Shown: positions 18,671 to 27,168, counted from the first letter of the stretch. The stretch is DNA of 64,000 nucleotides from Rhizobium sp. CB3090 (GCF_029714285.1 NZ_CP121664.1:496001-560000), one strand, 5' to 3'. Numbers and translations are program-made. Notes: generated by a model not told the origin, from the letters alone.

Positions 18671-18718
18671 GGATTGGAAAAATTGATTCTTTGGATCGCA
18701 CCCATTTGCGTCATGGAT
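18671..18718 (-). promoter_or_regulatory. nod box upstream of nodM
   Basis: On the reverse strand the blocks read atccatgacgcaaatg, then gatccaaagaatcaattttt, then ccaatcc: a near-complete match to the nod box consensus, including the A/T-rich 3' half. It lies 176 bp before the nodM ATG and points toward it. Flavonoid-activated NodD would drive nodM, the flavin reductase and possibly nolFG. Confidence 0.9.
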
Positions 18719-18804
18719 CGTCGGATGGGTTTTTTACGCTGGGATGATTGGGGCAGCCTCAGACATAAACCGGCCGGTTTCTTGAGGCAGGAGTAACATC
18801 CATC

Positions 18805-18918
18805 ATGATGCTCTCAGCAGCCATCATGGGTGTCAGAAATCTAGGCAAACCTCGACGTGGAATGCGGGACGGTCTAGGACCGCTCACACAGTCTACTAGA
18901 AAAGTCCCCTATCAATAA
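18805..18918 (+). other. Gap between nod box and exported protein gene; one possible 37-codon ORF
   Basis: The + strand of 18719-18965 has a short ORF (MMLSAAIMGVRNLGKPRRG...) with caggag 11-13 bases before its ATG. There is no homology or codon pattern to back it, and the region is probably just divergent promoter space. Confidence 0.15.
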
Positions 18919-18965
18919 ATATCGAGACCTGCTCACATTAACGTCGTCACAAAGGATAACTTTTC

Positions 18966-19682
18966 GTGTCAATTTGCTGTTGGAAGTTCATACGGGTCAT
19001 CGCATTTGCACCTGCAGCTGCGATCATTCTGGCCGCGAATACCATATTGGCGCAGGAATCATTCACCGCTGTCCAATGGCCAGACACGCCAACGGCCCGG
19101 ATTGAGGCACTTGCGATTCTCCAGACTTTGAATGCAAATCTCCTGAGTAACGCTAGCGCCACCTTGACGCTCGATCGCTGGTGTGCCGGGCACAATCTCG
19201 CACCGCAAGGTTCTAAGATCGTTGCCGAGCGTATACGCGGGCAAGACAAGCCCACCGACAGCCGTATCCGAGAACTGCTGGCGGTCGGCCCTAACGAACC
19301 CATCGCGTACCGACATGTCCGCCTCGTTTGCGGCAATCGCGTCCTGTCTGAGGCCGACAATTGGTATGTTCCGGGAAGGCTGACAATGGACATGAATAAA
19401 GCGTTGAATACGAGCGACGTCGCCTTTGGCAGAGCCGTCCAATCTCTCAATTTCACCCGCACAAATCTATCTTCCAACTTACTATGGTCTCCTCTTCCAG
19501 AAGGATGGGACGTAAAAAAGGAACTACCGGCACCCACAACGGGATCTCTTACACTGCCGCCCTTTCTTCTCGAACATCATGCCGTGCTGAAGCTCCAGGA
19601 TGGCACTCCGTTCAGTGCGCTGGTCGAAAGCTATACGAACAATGTATTGGACTTTCCCGCTCCACCTCTGCTTTCCCACTAA
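18966..19682 (+). CDS. Exported protein with a chorismate-lyase (UbiC)-like core, function unknown
   Basis: 238 residues from the GTG at 18966 (aaagga about 10 bases upstream; no better ATG). Signal peptide: KFIRVIAFAPAAAIILAANTILA. The mature part has PIAYRHVRLVCGNRVLSEAD, NWYVPGRLTMDMNKALNTSD and FLLEHHAVLKLQDGTPFSAL, which recall the chorismate pyruvate-lyase/UTRA fold (an Arg-containing strand, a YxP turn, a late ligand-binding E). UbiC is cytoplasmic, so an exported version would bind or process something else. Fold assignment is by eye only. It stands alone, divergent from the nodM nod box. Confidence 0.5.
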   Translation: MSICCWKFIRVIAFAPAAAIILAANTILAQESFTAVQWPDTPTARIEALAILQTLNANLLSNASATLTLDRWCAGHNLAPQGSKIVAERIRGQDKPTDSRIRELLAVGPNEPIAYRHVRLVCGNRVLSEADNWYVPGRLTMDMNKALNTSDVAFGRAVQSLNFTRTNLSSNLLWSPLPEGWDVKKELPAPTTGSLTLPPFLLEHHAVLKLQDGTPFSALVESYTNNVLDFPAPPLLSH

Positions 19683-19881
19683 GTGCCCATTGGCGCCACG
19701 ACTACAAGCGCAGCGCACGGGACGGGGTTTCGTAAGACGGCCTCGCAGTTGCCGAAGTTCGTTGCGGGCGACCGGCTGGAACTTCATGTGCGGCATGAAT
19801 TGCTCGGTCAGGCACGGTACCTGGTCCGCGTCGTTAGCTCGCCGGGTACGTTTGTACCCAGCGAGCTTGCAGCGGTCGGTA

Positions 19882-20391
19882 CTATTCGGTGTTGTCGATG
19901 ACGATCCGCTTGACGTTGACTCGCTCCTTCTCGGACTTCGGCAGCGTCACGGCAAGAAGACCGTTCTTGAACGTTGCGGCGACCTTACTCTCATCAACCT
20001 GGCGACCTAAAGCCAGCCGCCGTTCGAAGCGTCCGTAATAGCGCTCACTGAACCGGCGGTCCTTGTCCTCGGTTTCCGACTTGTTTTCACCGCGAAGCGT
20101 AAGCACGCCGTCTTCGAGCAGCACCTCGATATCCTCTGGATCGACGCCCGGAATTTCCGCTATCACTCGGATTTCGTCATCATTCTCCTTGATCTCCAGG
20201 TGCGGCCACGAGCCGCCAGTCGGCGATGTGCCAGCAAACAACGATGGCGGACCAAAACCGCGGAAGACTTCATCGAATAGACGGTTGACATTGCGGTGGA
20301 GCGACAGGAACTGGTCCATGTCGTCACCACGATACGCGTTCAGAACCTGGCTATTGCCACGGCTCCATGGGATCAGGTCACGTACACTCAT
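19882..20391 (-). CDS. Small heat-shock protein (Hsp20), second gene of the pair
   Basis: 169 residues from ATG 20391 (aaagga eight bases upstream; earlier in-frame starts extend into a hairpin). The alpha-crystallin domain covers the C-terminal two thirds: PHLEIKENDDEIRVIAEIPG, DPEDIEVLLEDGVLTLRGE, then FERRLALGRQVDESKVAATF and KNGLLAVTLPKSE. This is the class with a DRRFSERYYGRFERR linker common in rhizobial plasmids. It holds unfolded proteins for refolding. The gene follows the first hsp20 by 94 bases and shares its promoter. The C-terminal I-x-I motif appears as RIVI. Confidence 0.9.
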   Translation of the reverse strand: MSVRDLIPWSRGNSQVLNAYRGDDMDQFLSLHRNVNRLFDEVFRGFGPPSLFAGTSPTGGSWPHLEIKENDDEIRVIAEIPGVDPEDIEVLLEDGVLTLRGENKSETEDKDRRFSERYYGRFERRLALGRQVDESKVAATFKNGLLAVTLPKSEKERVNVKRIVIDNTE

Positions 20392-20438
20392 GACTATCAT
20401 CCTTTCTTCGGTTTTTTCCTCCTGTTCGTGCGATGCGT

Positions 20439-20464
20439 CCTCGGCTGTTCGGCAACAGCCGAGG
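20439..20464 (-). promoter_or_regulatory. Intercistronic hairpin between the two hsp20 genes
   Basis: Stem cctcggctgtt / aacagccgagg with a 4-base loop, and an outer arm pair cctgttc (20421-20427) / gaacagg (20468-20474) that extends it. There is no T-run. The outer arm overlaps the region just before the ribosome site of the second gene, so it could set the ratio of the two proteins or be a processing site. Confidence 0.45.
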
Positions 20465-20485
20465 AGTGAACAGGTGCGCATCACG

Positions 20486-20947
20486 CTAACCCGCTTTGGC
20501 GCCTTCAATCTGCTTTGAAGCGGCTTTCGCCGTCTCGGCTTGGATGGCAATCAGACGCGGCTTCATCTCCTCAGGTATTTCCTTCTTGAGATTGATGAGG
20601 AGTAGTCCGTTTTCGAGCTTTGCGCCTTCGACGATCACGTGATCAGCCAGCTCAAATCGGCGCACAAACGACCTTACGGGAAGGCCCTGATGCAGATAGA
20701 GTGCTTCGTCATTCTCCGACTTCGCGCCGTTCACCACGAGCATGTTCGCCTCGCGGGTGATCGTCAGTTCGTTTTCGGCAAAACCGGCCACCGCAATGGC
20801 AATGCGATACGCGTCTTCGCCGAGTTTTAGGATGTTGTAAGGCGGCCAGTTGTCAGCGTTAAGGCTGGCATTTTCGAGAAGATCGAACATGCGGTCGAAG
20901 CCGATGCTTGACCTATAGAAAGGGGTAAGGTCGAGTTTTGTTCTCAT
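20486..20947 (-). CDS. Small heat-shock protein (IbpA/HspH-like), first gene of the pair
   Basis: 153 residues from ATG 20947, with ggagg eight bases upstream. It opens MRTKLDLTPFYRSSIGFDRM, the standard start of rhizobial class A small heat-shock proteins. The alpha-crystallin domain shows WPPYNILKLGEDAYRIAIAV, ENELTITREANMLVVNGAKS, LPVRSFVRRFELADHVIVEG and AKLENGLLLINLKKEIPE. The ribosome site is buried in a ROSE-type hairpin and a sigma32-like promoter lies further up. It would form hetero-oligomers with the second Hsp20 encoded downstream. Confidence 0.92.
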   Translation of the reverse strand: MRTKLDLTPFYRSSIGFDRMFDLLENASLNADNWPPYNILKLGEDAYRIAIAVAGFAENELTITREANMLVVNGAKSENDEALYLHQGLPVRSFVRRFELADHVIVEGAKLENGLLLINLKKEIPEEMKPRLIAIQAETAKAASKQIEGAKAG

Positions 20948-21040
20948 AGCTACATCCTCCACGGAGCAATATAGATACGCGGGAGCGCCAAGAAGCTCGG
21001 CACCCTCTGACTCAGCCGACCCATTTTGGCGTCGGCTACA
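20948..21040 (-). promoter_or_regulatory. ROSE-type RNA thermometer in the hsp20 leader
   Basis: The 5' leader ends ttgctccgtggaggatgtag before the ATG: the conserved UUGCU can pair with the AGGA of the Shine-Dalgarno, which is the signature of the last ROSE hairpin in rhizobial small heat-shock genes. Upstream parts of the leader form another hairpin (gccgac..gtcggc). Known ROSE elements block translation at 30 C and melt at heat-shock temperatures. Confidence 0.7.
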
Positions 21041-21043
21041 GAT

Positions 21044-21073
21044 AAAATGGGTATCTAGTGAGGTGGCGTCAAG
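21044..21073 (-). promoter_or_regulatory. Sigma32 (RpoH)-like promoter of the hsp20 pair
   Basis: On the reverse strand cttgac (21068-21073) is followed at heat-shock spacing by cccatttt (21044-21051), matching the CTTGA / CCCCAT-T pattern. It sits just upstream of the ROSE leader. Confidence 0.5.
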
Positions 21074-21349
21074 AGGGCTTTTCGAGCGGGAGTGACTCAA
21101 ATAATAATCATAAATTCATATAGTTAGCAATTTTCATGTTCGAGTGCTTAAGAAGCTCACCATCTTTTTGAAACTGCAAAAATCAAAACCGAGATATGTT
21201 GACGTAATGCCGCATGGACTGCAATTAGCGCGCCATTTCGATAGTCAAGTTTACACTGGGCCCAGGACGCAACGCAGTTATGCTCGCCCCACCCCAAGGA
21301 GAACGGATGTCGCCATAGCGACAACTGCATGTGTCTTGGTGCGTCGCCG

Positions 21350-22435
21350 TCAGGAAGCACCCAGAGCAGCGATCATCTTCATAATGGCGTCCATTTGGAC
21401 GGCGCCCTTGATCGCGTAGTTGCTACCTGTAAAGCCCCACCAGTCCCAACAACCCTGGGGATTATACGGCCTCCGGAGTGACTTATCGACTTGCGGATAC
21501 AGCACTACGATACCGTTGGTATCCGCCCAGTTATTCAGATAGAGCTTGGTATACCAATCGTCCCCGATCGATTGCTGCGATTGGCTGCAGCCATGGATGG
21601 ACACATGCAGTTTGCAGTTGGCCCCAGGCTTGGCACAGCTGTCGGGGATAAAGACATGCCCCACATCCGCCATGCTCGACACCGGGTTGGCGGCACCGTA
21701 GAGTTTCTGGTCGAATGCCTTCAACTTCCCAGTTGGTTTGGCCGCCGGTTGGTTAAGTTTGCCATAGATGAACTGCAAAATCCCGCCAGCCTGATCGTAA
21801 TTGTTGTCGTTGGCAGTATTGGGTGAATCGGTCACACATTCGTTGATGTACGGCGTTGCATTGGTCGGGCACAAATTCCCGAAGACCTTCGAAACAAACG
21901 AGTGACCGGCAGGGTAATTGCTGACATAGACGAGGTTTGAATCGGGAACTCGGGCCAATTTGAAAAACTGGACGCTGGCATCGACGGCACTTTGCGTGAC
22001 GATCGTATCGGCCGTACCGCTGAAAATGTAAATCTTCTTCGATTCAAGGTTGGAAAGTGGGTCGATGGCGCCGATACTCGAAGACATTTCCGCCGCAGCG
22101 TACAACATCGCAGGATTGGGAGGAACGCGCGGAACTTGGCCCATGCAGATACCCGTATAGGTGAGATTGCCCATAGCGCAAAAATAAGGTCCACCAGCGA
22201 CAATGCCCGCCCCCATGAAACTTGATGAATACGCGACCTGCAACTGCGAGGCCATAAATGCCCCCGACGATAGGCCGGACACCGAGATGGCGTTGCGATC
22301 GATCTTCAGGTTTGGTAGCGCTTGGGTTTGTGCCACCCCGGTCAGCAGCAGCAGGCTGAAACTTGCGGTGACAATTCCTTTAACGAGGCGACAAAACCTG
22401 GTTTTCTTCCAATCCAGAACAATCTTTGCGCTCAT
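21350..22435 (-). CDS. Exported PHB-depolymerase-like esterase
   Basis: 361 residues with a signal peptide (VKGIVTASFSLLLLTGVAQTQA). The lipase box GLSSGAFMA (catalytic Ser) follows the first strand, as in extracellular polyhydroxybutyrate depolymerases; IYIFSGTADTIV probably carries the catalytic Asp, and CKLHVSIHGCSQSQ the oxyanion region. Later NGIVVLYPQVDKS and NPQGCWDWWGFTGSNYAIK are typical of this esterase family. Several Cys pairs suggest disulfides in a secreted protein. No substrate-binding domain is present, so the substrate could be short polyester oligomers or another ester. The gene stands alone. Confidence 0.8.
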   Translation of the reverse strand: MSAKIVLDWKKTRFCRLVKGIVTASFSLLLLTGVAQTQALPNLKIDRNAISVSGLSSGAFMASQLQVAYSSSFMGAGIVAGGPYFCAMGNLTYTGICMGQVPRVPPNPAMLYAAAEMSSSIGAIDPLSNLESKKIYIFSGTADTIVTQSAVDASVQFFKLARVPDSNLVYVSNYPAGHSFVSKVFGNLCPTNATPYINECVTDSPNTANDNNYDQAGGILQFIYGKLNQPAAKPTGKLKAFDQKLYGAANPVSSMADVGHVFIPDSCAKPGANCKLHVSIHGCSQSQQSIGDDWYTKLYLNNWADTNGIVVLYPQVDKSLRRPYNPQGCWDWWGFTGSNYAIKGAVQMDAIMKMIAALGAS

Positions 22436-23220
22436 ACCCTCATACCCCTTTGCAGCAATAGCTTTGGTCGCGTCCTTGAATTAACGAGCAGATTTGTCAG
22501 AGGAGGCTTTTCGTGCCGCTTGCGGTTTCATTGCCACTCGTCGCCAAGCCCCAGATTCGATTGCAATTGTTGCCATCTTTGACGGCCAGAAATTCGTGGC
22601 GTTGGGCACCAAGATCCGCGCTGCTAAACATTGAAGATGCCCAGCCTCGGATCCAATGTCTTGGTTCATTCCGCCACGGCTGATGTCACGCAAATGCCAT
22701 GCCAACAAAAACGGCATCATCAAAATGTTGGAGTATGGCTCTCGCCCGTGCGCCGCATCCTCGACGACAATTTCGTGTGTCGCTCGCTTTTGGAGATGTG
22801 ACGAATTGATTGGTTTGTTGACAGCCTGATCGGGGCGGCGCGAACGATCACTATGGGTGTGCTTTGACTGTGATCGAACTCCCGAAAATATGACAAGACT
22901 GGCATCTTTCGAATTATGCCGGTTTGAATCCGTAGGTCCCCGACCCGTTCTGCACCGGGTAATAAAACTCACTATTCGAAAGGTCTCATCGGCATTGGTG
23001 ATTTCGGCCTACTCTGCCATCCTCGACAGCAAGTTCCCGTAGGCAACACCGATAGCGCTCGTCAACCATAACCGGTCGACTGGCGGTCGCGGCGAGGCTA
23101 GCTCTTTCGAGAGCCTGTTAGCCAGCTTATTAAGACCACCTAGCGGGCCGAGGTTTGAGCAATTACGGTCATTTAAAGATGATCAGCTGTTCAATGCCTC
23201 GGGCACGCCTGATTGCCTCG
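22436..23220. other. 785-base gap with no supported gene
   Basis: Several ORFs of 60-160 codons exist on both strands but none has a good ribosome site with protein-like sequence. The base composition is lower in GC than the genes around it. Nothing else recognised. Confidence 0.4.
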
Positions 23221-24297
23221 TTATTCCGCTGCTATCTTAGCCGCTTCGGCGGCATACTTTCGCGCGGTCGCCCTCAGCCGGTCGGTGTATTCGTAGATCT
23301 GGTCGAGCGTATCGACGATTAAGCGCTCTTCGTTTTCCCCGTCGAGGAGCCCGATGTACTTGACCGACCTGTTGAAGTGGAGGCGCGCCAACGGTTTGCG
23401 ATTGTTGTTGTCGATGAGGATGGCGCAGTAGGACTTAGCGTCGCGCATGACCACACGCTTGGCGCTGATGGTTTCGCGAACGATAGCTTTTACGATCATA
23501 TAGCCTTCCACTTCCTCTTCGGTCGTTATGACCTCAGGGTCCTCGGCGACGGGGACATCAATCTTCTCGATGACTTCCTGCGTCTCCGCAAGAGCGCTCG
23601 ATAACCGGCTCTTCACCGTATCCATGATCACTTCGCGAAACGCGGTCCGGACGACGGCTGTCAGCATTTCCCGTACGGGAGCCGTTATCCTGCCCTCATA
23701 GACATCGTGCGAGACCATCTTTACGAATTCCTCGCTCGGCTCCTCAACAAGCTTAGAAATGACCTGCTTTATACCCGAAGTGTACTTGAGACGCTCTGCG
23801 GTGGCTAAAATGTTCGAGACGTCGAAAGTGGCCTTCTCGAACTTACGCAGCTCGGACAAAATGCCCGACTGGACGTCGCTAATGTCGAAAACCAGGAATG
23901 GTCGAGCATCGAGCTTGTTCGGCGCTTCAAGGTCGGTGTAGAAATTGAAGGTCCGGCCATTTGTGAGGATCGCGAACTTGGCATCGGTTACACTGAAGTA
24001 CCGATATAGCTGGTCGAGGTGCTTGCGCTCCAACGCCACAGAAATTGGTTTGCATTCGATCAGGATTCTGATCTGGTTGTCGATCTTGATCGCATAGTCA
24101 ACCTTCTCGCCCTTCTTCCCAACAGCGTCTGCGGTGAACTCTGGCACGACTTCTGATGGGTCAAAGACATCGTAGCCTAGAGCCCGGAGGAATGGGAGAA
24201 CGACCGCAGTCTTCACCGCTTCCTCCGTCGCCATCGTACTGGAATGCGACTTGACGCGCTCCGCAATTGCGCGAAGACTTTCTTCAATCGAACTCAT
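23221..24297 (-). CDS. Orphan protein with type I restriction HsdR N-terminal nuclease-like domain
   Basis: 358 residues from ATG 24297 (gggagagaag directly upstream). The first ~150 residues match the HSDR_N-type PD-(D/E)xK fold: AVKTAVVLPFLRALGYDVFD, VDYAIKIDNQIRILIECKP (D67, E81, K83), then AILTNGRTFNFYTDLEAPNK. The rest has a helical region (LERKHLDQLYRYFS; EVIEKIDVPVAEDPEV) and a C-terminal domain of unknown type with RLHFNRSVKYIGLLD. No helicase, HsdM or HsdS is nearby, so it is not a classical restriction system. Such stand-alone proteins are widespread and mostly uncharacterised; a defence role is possible but not shown. Confidence 0.75.
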   Translation of the reverse strand: MSSIEESLRAIAERVKSHSSTMATEEAVKTAVVLPFLRALGYDVFDPSEVVPEFTADAVGKKGEKVDYAIKIDNQIRILIECKPISVALERKHLDQLYRYFSVTDAKFAILTNGRTFNFYTDLEAPNKLDARPFLVFDISDVQSGILSELRKFEKATFDVSNILATAERLKYTSGIKQVISKLVEEPSEEFVKMVSHDVYEGRITAPVREMLTAVVRTAFREVIMDTVKSRLSSALAETQEVIEKIDVPVAEDPEVITTEEEVEGYMIVKAIVRETISAKRVVMRDAKSYCAILIDNNNRKPLARLHFNRSVKYIGLLDGENEERLIVDTLDQIYEYTDRLRATARKYAAEAAKIAAE

Positions 24298-24714
24298 CTT
24301 CTCTCCCACGGCGGTTGCATAAAAATCCGCCTTCACGCAACTTATCGCAGATTTTACGATAAGTCTTTAGCAACTACAGTGATATTTTAGTGCACCTGGG
24401 TAAGAAGACCGGCCTTCAGCTGTTGCAGCTCCCTATGTCTGCAGCGCCGTCGTAGCGGCGGGCAATGGGGGTCAGCGACCATCAAGAACCTGCCCGATGG
24501 GATCGGAGCGTTTCGTGGGCAAGCCTTGCCGACTCTTCGCTATGGAACGCAACCACAGGGCGTCACTTGGCAGCGAAGGGTGCTCGCCACGACTTGTTTT
24601 ATGAGCAACACGCGATAATCGAATGGAAAATGCCGCCAACGGGCTTGAATTCGTCGCATTTAGACGGTGTTTGTCGCTCCCGTGATTCTGATCGGGTATC
24701 AAAGCGGAGGCAAA

Positions 24715-25305
24715 ATGGGCGTGCGGCAGCGGATGGGGTTGAAGTTCAAGGATGAGATCGAGTTCCTGAAGGGCTGGAAGCGCGACCGCACAGCTGTAGG
24801 CGCCATAACGCCGACCTCCGTTGCGACGGCAAGGAAGATGGCAAGCGTTATCGATCCTTCCTCCCGCCTTCCTGTGCTTGAACTGGGTCCGGGAACCGGC
24901 GTGATCACCAAGCAGATCCTGGCGCGCGGTGTTCGGCCCAAGGATCTCTTGTCCATCGAGTATTCGCCGGAGTTCTGTCGGCATCTTCAGCAGGAGTTTC
25001 CCGAGGTCGACGTTCGACGTGGAGACGCCTTTGTGCTGGATCTCGTTCTCGGCGCTGAGCGAGGTGCTAAGTTCGACTGCGTCATCTCCGCTGTACCCCT
25101 CCTTCATTTGCCGCCCTCAAAACGATTGTCGCTGATCCTAGATCTTCTCGAACGGATTCCGACAGGGCGGCCCGTCGTCCAAATCACTTATGGATTGCTC
25201 TCTCCAGTCGTCGCGCTTCCCGCCGGATACGAAGTCCGTCATCTGGCTTTCATGATGCGCAACATTCCGCCGGCACAGCTTTGGACGTACCGAAAGACGA
25301 GATGA
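24715..25305 (+). CDS. pmtA: Phosphatidylethanolamine N-methyltransferase, Sinorhizobium type (PmtA)
   Basis: 196 residues from ATG 24715 (cggaggcaaa upstream; a start at 24667 has none). It opens GLKFKDEIEFLKGWKRDRTA then VGAITPTSVATARKMASVI, and carries the SAM-binding LELGPGTG at about 55-62 with the acidic end of strand 2 in LLSIEYSPEFC. The C-terminal AFMMRNIPPAQLWTYRK is typical. The rhizobial enzyme methylates PE three times to phosphatidylcholine, a lipid needed for effective symbiosis. A chromosomal copy is expected, so this is probably an extra one. It lies between the HsdR-N orphan and an IS element. Confidence 0.85.
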   Translation: MGVRQRMGLKFKDEIEFLKGWKRDRTAVGAITPTSVATARKMASVIDPSSRLPVLELGPGTGVITKQILARGVRPKDLLSIEYSPEFCRHLQQEFPEVDVRRGDAFVLDLVLGAERGAKFDCVISAVPLLHLPPSKRLSLILDLLERIPTGRPVVQITYGLLSPVVALPAGYEVRHLAFMMRNIPPAQLWTYRKTR

Positions 25306-25316
25306 CCTCGGCCATC

Positions 25317-25553
25317 TCATAAACATTGCTCGAACGTTTCGATCGCCGGGCTGATGACGAACGCGATCGATTTGGAAAGCGCTTCGGCGGCATTCGAGAC
25401 GCGCTCTGCTCTTCGTTCGACCAGCGCCCAGATGTGGCCGACCGGATCGAAGATCGAGGCCACGCGCCGGCCGAGAATGTCCGTCTGTATCTCATCGCGG
25501 ACGCGGCCGTTGAAACCCGCCCGGCATTCGAGATCGCAGCCGGCAGATCGCAA
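25317..25553 (-). pseudogene. Fragment of a VOC/glyoxalase-family (PhnB-like) gene
   Basis: The minus frame contains GRRVASIFDPVGHIWALVERRA, the C-terminal strand of VOC-fold proteins (compare RV..DPFGH.W.L). The usual ~110 upstream residues of the fold are missing, and the sequence before it is not recognisable. It is cut near the left end of the IS110-type element 200 bases away, which may have caused the loss. The gap to 25750 has no other gene. Confidence 0.4.
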
Positions 25554-25752
25554 GCTGGTCGATGCAGCCGAGTGCCGTTGCGTGCTCTCCCTAACCAGTC
25601 CAATACCGCTCTCTGTTGATGGCGTCCTGGCCTGGTTCCGGATCTTCCACGATCAACCCGCGAGGGGTCCGCCAGCCAGGCTGCGGCCGCTTCCGCTTCG
25701 CGTCACGGTGATCGCGCCCGTCCTCGGGCCTCATAAGGCGCCATCGTGTTGG

Positions 25753-27137
25753 TGTGGACGGCCCTCGGCGGCATCCTAGATGCCAGAGAGTGTGTCGTAA
25801 CTTGAAACATGGAGCCACAAATGGATCAGATTGCTCGCATCGGCATGGATACATCGAAACATGTCTTTCAACTGCATGGGGTAAATTTTGCTGAACAGCC
25901 AGTGCTGCGCAAGAAGATGCGGCGCAGGGAAATGCTGGATTTCTTCGAGCGGTGTCCTCCGACCGTGATTGCCATCGAGGCCTGCGGTGCTTCCCACCAT
26001 TGGGCGCGGTCGCTTAGCGCTTATGGCCATGAAGTTAAACTGATCGCGCCTCAGCTCGTGAAGCCTTACGTCAAGCGCGGAAAGAATGACGCTGCTGATG
26101 CCGAGGCGCTGTGCGAAGCGGTGAGCCGGCCTACCATGCGTTTTGTGCCGGCGAAAACTACCGAGCAACAGGCCGCTTTGATGCTTGTCGGAATGCGCGA
26201 GCGGCTGGTCGTCGCCCAAACACAGCTGGTAAATACAATCCGTGGTTACGCCGCAGAATTTGGGCTAACCGCGGCCAAAGGAGTGAGTCATGTTTCCGTC
26301 CTCCTCGAGCGCATCATGATGGATAAGGCTGTACCCGCGTTGGCGAAAGATCTGTTTGCATCCCTCGCTCACGAATTCACAGGGTTGGATGAGCGGAAGA
26401 GAGCCATCGAGGCGAAGCTTAAAGCGTGGCACAAGGGCAATGAGGCCAGTTGCCGTCTTGCCAAGATCCCGGGAGTCGGACCGATCGGTGCAGCCCTGCT
26501 GGTAATGAAGGCACCGGCACCTCAGCAGTTCGCATCCGGCCGGCAGTTTGCCGCCTGGATGGGATTGACACCAAAAGATCATTCCACAGGCGGCCGGGTC
26601 AGGCTTGGTATCATTACGCGAGCCGGTGACGAGATCTTGCGGAGCACTTTGGTGCAGGGCGCCACCGCGGTTCTTCAGCAATTACGCATCGGTCGAGGAA
26701 GCAATGTATCACGCTGGCTTACTGAACTGCTGAAGCGCAAACCACCAAAGCTTGTTGCTGTGGCCCTGGCCAACAAAATAGCTCGGATCGCCTGGAAAAT
26801 GATGGTGACCGGTGAGGCGTATAGAGCACAGGGTTCGGAGGCAGCGATGAACGCAAGCTAGGAGATCGGTCGGTCAAACGAGCGGAAAGAGACACCGCCA
26901 GGATACTGACCAAGCGAACTTGCAGGAACGAGCAGATGGTATGATCGATCGATCCGAGACGCGTGACACCCCGAAATTCCCCTTGGCCGCTTAAGGTCGC
27001 CATCGTGTTTGGAACTCGCGCCGCGGAAACCATCTTGGCCAGCGTCCATGTGCGGGCGCAACGATAGGCCGGACATATGCACGCAAGCGATCCGATCAAA
27101 TCAGCAAAAAAGCTCTTGCAAGTAGGGGCCGTCCACA
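25753..27137 (+). mobile_element. IS110 family (IS1111-like) insertion sequence
   Basis: One complete transposase gene bounded by a perfect 12-bp inverted repeat, tgtggacggccc at 25753-25764 and gggccgtccaca at 27126-27137. Total ~1.4 kb. Sub-terminal inverted repeats of about this size mark the IS1111 branch of IS110. ~265 bases of non-coding DNA lie between the transposase stop and the right repeat. True ends are expected a few bases outside the repeats; target duplication is normally absent in this family and none is obvious. Confidence 0.75.
25821..26861 (+). CDS. IS110/IS1111-family DEDD transposase
   Basis: 346 residues from ATG 25821 (ggag six bases upstream; ATG 25809 is also in frame). 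The N-terminal RuvC-like DEDD domain shows IGMDTSKHVFQ (first Asp), VIAIEACGASHHW (Glu) and KRGKNDAADAEAL (Asp pair). The C-terminal helix-hairpin-helix transposase-20 domain shows KIPGVGPIGAALLV and FAAWMGLTPKDHSTGGRVRL with the serine region now known to take part in strand exchange. Frame is intact, so the element may be active. Confidence 0.93.
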   Translation: MDQIARIGMDTSKHVFQLHGVNFAEQPVLRKKMRRREMLDFFERCPPTVIAIEACGASHHWARSLSAYGHEVKLIAPQLVKPYVKRGKNDAADAEALCEAVSRPTMRFVPAKTTEQQAALMLVGMRERLVVAQTQLVNTIRGYAAEFGLTAAKGVSHVSVLLERIMMDKAVPALAKDLFASLAHEFTGLDERKRAIEAKLKAWHKGNEASCRLAKIPGVGPIGAALLVMKAPAPQQFASGRQFAAWMGLTPKDHSTGGRVRLGIITRAGDEILRSTLVQGATAVLQQLRIGRGSNVSRWLTELLKRKPPKLVAVALANKIARIAWKMMVTGEAYRAQGSEAAMNAS

Positions 27138-27168
27138 TGAATTGGCCCGCTCAGAAGGAGCCTCTCAC

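Noticed and set aside
22481..22972. 163-codon minus-strand ORF in the gap after the esterase
   Set aside because: No ribosome site; Ser/Arg/His-rich, not protein-like.
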